DNA of 64,000 nucleotides from Sutcliffiella horikoshii. Lineage in GTDB: Bacteria > Bacillota > Bacilli > Bacillales > Bacillaceae_I. The translations under genes were made by a program, and so were the position numbers. This document shows positions 61,180 to 64,000 of this stretch, piece by piece (positions within the stretch are counted from its first letter, which is position 1; each line of letters opens with the position of its first letter). Below the pieces are notes generated by a model. It saw only the letters and a list, made by a program, of their open reading frames with translations, did no database searches and was not told the origin of the DNA. Location: the NCBI RefSeq assembly GCF_008180725.1, contig NZ_VTEV01000005.1:1-64000 (forward strand), read 5' to 3'.

Positions 61180-62010
61180 TTATTGTTTTGCAAGCCTTTG
61201 CAAATGTAGGGTCAGGTAAACTGCCTCTGCATCTGGAACTGGCTTGTGTAAGTTCTGCTGCATAATCTTAATCAATTTCCATGCTAGATTGTAGCACACA
61301 GGGTATTCAGCTTGCAACACTTTTGCGAGCGCTTCCTGATTTTCTGGACGGTTCTCGTCTTTTTGCACCCTTTCAATGGATGCATGAAAATGACGGATTA
61401 GCCTCAAATAGTTCACATCGGTCCGGTCAACGGAGATTTTCAGGGATTCCTCAATGACATTCACCATTCTGCTGATCAGCTGGGTATGTTTGTTGACCTC
61501 AGACAGCTCTCTGTTGGTCAAGGCGCTATGGATGTGTAATGTAATGAACCCCACTTCTCCAACTGGTACCGAGATCCCAAGCTTTTCGTTCAACCACTCG
61601 ACAATTTCAAGTGCCACTGTATATTCTTTAGGGTAGGCGAGTTCCGTCTCCGTCAGAAATGGATTTTTTATATCCAACCCCTGCTGAATTCTTTTCACGG
61701 CAAAATAAAGATGGTCCGTCAATCCGACATGGATATGTTCATTCAAGCGAACCTCAAAACGTTTTTCAATTCGCTCTATACACTCATTCATCAAACCGAT
61801 GAATGACTCATCTACATAATTAAGTAACTGCTTGTATTGTTGTTGCTCTTCTTGATCGCGTAGCACAAAGAACTTTTCCGCACTTTCAACGGAAATATCT
61901 TCTCCGGTACGTTTCCCAAAGCCGATTCCCTTCCCTGTGAGGATGACTTCGTTGTACTCGGGGTGGGCAGCAATCAACACATTATTGTTCAAGACTTTCT
62001 TTACACGCAT
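61180..62010 (-). CDS. glcT: transcriptional antiterminator GlcT (BglG family)
   Basis: A 276-aa antiterminator. The N-terminal RNA-binding CAT domain (residues 1-58, MRVKKVLNNNVLIAA) is followed by two PTS regulation domains with phosphorylatable histidines (EHIHVGLTDHLYFAVKRIQ; VGFITLHIHSAL; RLIRHFHASIERV; YLTLHLQRL). Unphosphorylated by PtsG when glucose is present, it binds the ptsG RAT. ATG at 62010 is 6 nt after GGAGGA; the ATG at 62016 abuts it. A TTGACT-17-TACTTT promoter lies upstream. Confidence 0.93.
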   Translation of the reverse strand: MRVKKVLNNNVLIAAHPEYNEVILTGKGIGFGKRTGEDISVESAEKFFVLRDQEEQQQYKQLLNYVDESFIGLMNECIERIEKRFEVRLNEHIHVGLTDHLYFAVKRIQQGLDIKNPFLTETELAYPKEYTVALEIVEWLNEKLGISVPVGEVGFITLHIHSALTNRELSEVNKHTQLISRMVNVIEESLKISVDRTDVNYLRLIRHFHASIERVQKDENRPENQEALAKVLQAEYPVCYNLAWKLIKIMQQNLHKPVPDAEAVYLTLHLQRLAKQ

Positions 62011-62049
62011 GGCCATTCCTCCGGTGTATCTAAAACTGCAATATATACT

Positions 62050-62078
62050 AAAGTACGCTACGTGGGAGACAGAGTCAA
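62050..62078 (-). promoter_or_regulatory. glcT promoter (SigA)
   Basis: Minus strand: TTGACT, 17 nt, TACTTT, about 40 nt before glcT. Confidence 0.6.
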
Positions 62079-62228
62079 GCGAGCAAGTTTACCAAATGGT
62101 TCCTTCCTGAAAAACACTGATCCAAACTCCATTTTCCAACGTTAGGAAAATAGGAAAGCCTTATTTCTTCTTTTAATCAGACAAATAAAGATATAATATA
62201 GATAATCACATTAAAAAGGAGAAAACCT

Positions 62229-62783
62229 ATGCAGAATAAGGACTCTCTTCTGTATGAGCGGATCAGGAGCAAAGATAAAACCGCTTTGGAAGAACTGTAC
62301 GACAGGTATGAAAAGATCTTGTATTCTTTTTTATTGAAAATAACGAATAACCATGACATAGCTGAAGAAGCAATGCAGGATGTTTTTATTAAAATTTGGC
62401 AAGGATCTGGAATCTACGATGAGTCAAAAGGTAAGTTCCGATCATGGCTGTTCACCATCGCCCGTAATAAAGCCTTGGATATTATTCGCAAGCAACAGCG
62501 AGCCCAAAGTGCCCCGATAGAAGACGTGGAACCATTCCTGCAATCCAACGACTCCACTGAACAAGAGACAGAGTGGAAAGAAGAGCAGAAAGTCATCAGA
62601 GAGGCGGTCTCCACCTTATCTGATGATCAAAGAAAGATGGTCCATTATATGTATTTCAAAGGCTATACTCAACAGAAAATAGCCGAGTTGACCGGCATAC
62701 CGCTTGGAACTGTTAAAGGAAGGATACGTCTGGCGCTTAAGAAACTGAAACCGTTGCTTGCAGATAGGAGGGGGAGTATATGA
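62229..62783 (+). CDS. ECF RNA polymerase sigma factor (SigK/RskA-type pair)
   Basis: A 184-aa sigma-70 family ECF factor. Region 2 spans about 22-90 (LYDRYEKILYSFLLKIT, AEEAMQDVFIKIW, FRSWLFTIARNKALDIIRK) and region 4 about 125-178 (YMYFKGYTQQKIAELTGIPLGTVKGRIRLALKKLK). ATG with AAAAGGAGAAAACCT upstream. Its stop overlaps the anti-sigma start by ATGA. Likely autoregulated, but I could not define its own promoter; a TATAAT lies at 62191-62196. Confidence 0.9.
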   Translation: MQNKDSLLYERIRSKDKTALEELYDRYEKILYSFLLKITNNHDIAEEAMQDVFIKIWQGSGIYDESKGKFRSWLFTIARNKALDIIRKQQRAQSAPIEDVEPFLQSNDSTEQETEWKEEQKVIREAVSTLSDDQRKMVHYMYFKGYTQQKIAELTGIPLGTVKGRIRLALKKLKPLLADRRGSI

Positions 62784-63526
62784 GTCAGAAATGTGAGTTA
62801 GTGTTGGACTATTTCAATGGTCACCTAACACAACCAGAGAGAGAAGAATTCGAACAGCACTTAGCCACCTGTCCCGAATGTCAGGAAGAATTAATGGAAC
62901 TTCAAGATCTGTTAGGAGATGTTGCCCTTGTGTCAGAGCAGGCCTCACCCCCACCGGAAATGAAGAAGCGAATTTTGGAAAATGTTTTTGCTGAAGACGT
63001 GAAACCTGAAAAAGCTACTGTTACACCGATAGCTTCTAAAAAGGAAGTTGAAACATCAGTGAGTAATACAGCTTCAGGGAAACCTTGGCTGACCACATTG
63101 CTTGCAGCATCGCTCTTGCTTTCATTGGTTGGAAACGGCTACTTGATGATGCAAAATGATGATGAAGCTGAGTCGGTTGCAGAAGAACTGAGACAACCTG
63201 ATAATGTAGTTACCTTGCAGCCATCAGATGTTACAGGCACTGGATTTGCAGCACTATTTCAACAGGAACAGGCACTATCTGTTATGATTCAAACGCAGGA
63301 CTTACCTGAATTAAGTGGCGACGAAGTGTATCAGGTGTGGCTATTGAAGGACGGTTCTCCAATACCGGCTGGCGACTTTACTATTGATGATCAAGGTAAA
63401 GGATATGTGTTCCATAACATTGCTGAGACGACAACGGAAGATTGGGATACCATCGCAATTACGTTGGAACCTCAAAGTGGGAACGAATTACCTGAAGGGG
63501 AGATTCACCTTTCGGCGGGGTTGTGA
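62780..63526 (+). CDS. anti-sigma factor, RskA family
   Basis: A 248-aa membrane anti-sigma factor. The zinc-associated ZAS motif H-x3-C-x2-C is in FEQHLATCPECQEEL (about 26-38). One membrane helix lies at about 108-128. The extracellular RskA domain follows, with the typical GDEVYQVWLLKDGSPIPAGDF and a C-terminal TLEPQSGNELPEGEIHL. ATGA overlap with the sigma gene shows translational coupling. Signal unknown. The tandem repeat array starts right at its stop. Confidence 0.88.
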   Translation: MSQKCELVLDYFNGHLTQPEREEFEQHLATCPECQEELMELQDLLGDVALVSEQASPPPEMKKRILENVFAEDVKPEKATVTPIASKKEVETSVSNTASGKPWLTTLLAASLLLSLVGNGYLMMQNDDEAESVAEELRQPDNVVTLQPSDVTGTGFAALFQQEQALSVMIQTQDLPELSGDEVYQVWLLKDGSPIPAGDFTIDDQGKGYVFHNIAETTTEDWDTIAITLEPQSGNELPEGEIHLSAGL

Positions 63527-63529
63527 GAA

Positions 63530-63893
63530 GTGATGACCTCAAGCGGGTGAAATTGTTGGTTGAGAGGACTTAATAATATTGATAAAGAGCTCTCGTACGT
63601 GAAACCATTGGCTCAGTGGTCTTTATATCTTTGATGAAGACCTCCAACACGTGAAATTCCTGGCACTGAGGTCCTCACAACCTCTATGAGGACCTCCAAC
63701 ACGCGAAATTCTTGGCGCATAAGTCTTCATAACCTCGATGAGGACCTCCAACACGCGAAATTCTTGGCGCAGAGGTCTTCATAACCTCGATGAGGACCTT
63801 CAACACGTGAAATTCCTGGCACTGAGGTCCTCATAACCTCGATAAGGACCTCCATCCCGTTGAATTCTTGACGCAGAGGTCTTGATATTAAAT
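63530..63893. repeat. 52-bp degenerate tandem array, seven units (family C)
   Basis: Units start at 63530, 63582, 63634, 63686, 63738, 63790 and 63842, an exact 52-bp period. Consensus: ATGAGGACCTCCAACACGCG, AAATTCTTGGCGCAGAGGTC, TTCATAACCTCG. The inner five units are most alike and the outer ones decay. Each unit has an inverted repeat GAGGACCT / AGGTCCTC. Frames across it have no ribosome site. It accounts for the 63527-63893 gap. Confidence 0.92.
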
Positions 63894-63895
63894 AA

Positions 63896-63937
63896 GAAAG
63901 CTCGGAGCACATTTCCAAAAGTGCCCCGAGCTTTTCC
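63896..63937. terminator. bidirectional terminator after the family C array
   Basis: AAGCTCGGAGCAC / GTGCCCCGAGCTTTTCC stem with T-rich flanks on both strands. It may end the sigma/anti-sigma transcript after the repeat array, or a gene to the right of the window. In 63938-64000 I see no reading frame I can support. Confidence 0.8.
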
Positions 63938-64000
63938 TTTGCTTATTCGTCGCTTTCCTCACCTTGTCTTGTGTTCTGGAAAGGTAGTGTCTAAGATTGA

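Noticed and set aside
63530-63893. CRISPR array
   Set aside because: The 52-bp units are tandem and degenerate throughout, with no identical repeats separated by unique spacers and no cas genes.
63727-63918. A 63-aa minus-strand frame
   Set aside because: It lies in the 52-bp repeat array; 52 is not a multiple of three, so the frame is not repeated in phase and has no ribosome site.
63938-64000. 3' end of a minus-strand gene at the right edge
   Set aside because: The candidate frame ending at 63943 has an in-frame stop only about 15 codons upstream, so nothing can be supported.

Overview
The window comes from a low-to-moderate-GC, endospore-forming Bacillaceae chromosome. Evidence: two small acid-soluble spore protein genes (sspE, sspK), a spore germinant receptor operon, FabL, a T-box, PerR/Fur/SigB/SigW-type sites, and gene order matching the Bacillus subtilis rrn-ygxA-ygzB-perR-bcp-gsaB-ygaEDCB-sspE-fabL-yfhS-mutY-yfhP-yfhJ-sspK-yfhH-recX-yfhF-yfhE-yfhD block. 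The rsbK-rsbM-rsbY set and the style of intergenic repeats suggest a species outside the B. subtilis group (Sutcliffiella-like or B. cereus-like is my guess; not proven).

Layout. 1-740: 5' part of a 16S rRNA gene (minus strand) with two tandem promoters. 0.8-31.6 kb: the conserved ygxA-to-yfhD block. It is interrupted by lineage-specific inserts: a cobalamin adenosyltransferase and an AbgT transporter (2.9-5.1 kb), a K+ channel and a three-gene ABC-2 exporter (6-9.3 kb), an orphan glutamate synthase large subunit (11.6-16.1 kb) and an amidohydrolase (29 kb). 32-35.3 kb: a sugar kinase facing a NhaC-type transporter under a T-box with a probable Tyr specifier. 35.3-42.4 kb: signalling. An orphan sporulation-type histidine kinase is followed by an RsbK (hybrid kinase), RsbM (CheR-like methyltransferase) and RsbY (receiver-PP2C phosphatase) stress module with a SigB-type promoter but no rsbV/rsbW/sigB in view. 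42.5-52 kb: a membrane hydrolase with a candidate LexA site, SNF2-SWIM helicase plus PD-(D/E)XK-like operon, a divergent HTH/VWA pair, an amidase and a permease. 52-56.4 kb: a SigW-promoted short Spo0M paralogue and a divergent gerA-type operon in A-C-B order. 56.5-58.6 kb: the Fur-controlled ykuN-ykuO-ykuP-fbp iron-starvation flavodoxin operon. 58.9-62 kb: ptsG and its antiterminator glcT. 62.2-63.5 kb: an ECF sigma/anti-sigma pair.

The most unusual material is non-coding. (i) A roughly 190-nt leader in front of a GNAT acetyltransferase (30.13-30.32 kb) can form four successive, mutually exclusive helices ending in sequestration of the Shine-Dalgarno, and includes a tRNA-T-arm-like hairpin; it looks like an undescribed cis-regulatory RNA. 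(ii) A 40-nt hairpin sits exactly between the only good Shine-Dalgarno and the start codon of the glutamate synthase. (iii) Six intergenic arrays of degenerate tandem repeats fall into two length classes, about 21 bp (two sequence families, two loci each) and 51-52 bp (two families). (iv) A mobile element with an 8-bp target duplication is inserted into an older Bacillaceae palindromic repeat and itself carries another copy. (v) A DnaA-box cluster lies next to a perfect 20-bp AT palindrome.

Many computed reading frames begin too far upstream; starts here were moved to the codon with a well-spaced Shine-Dalgarno where the sequence allows, and this is stated per gene.
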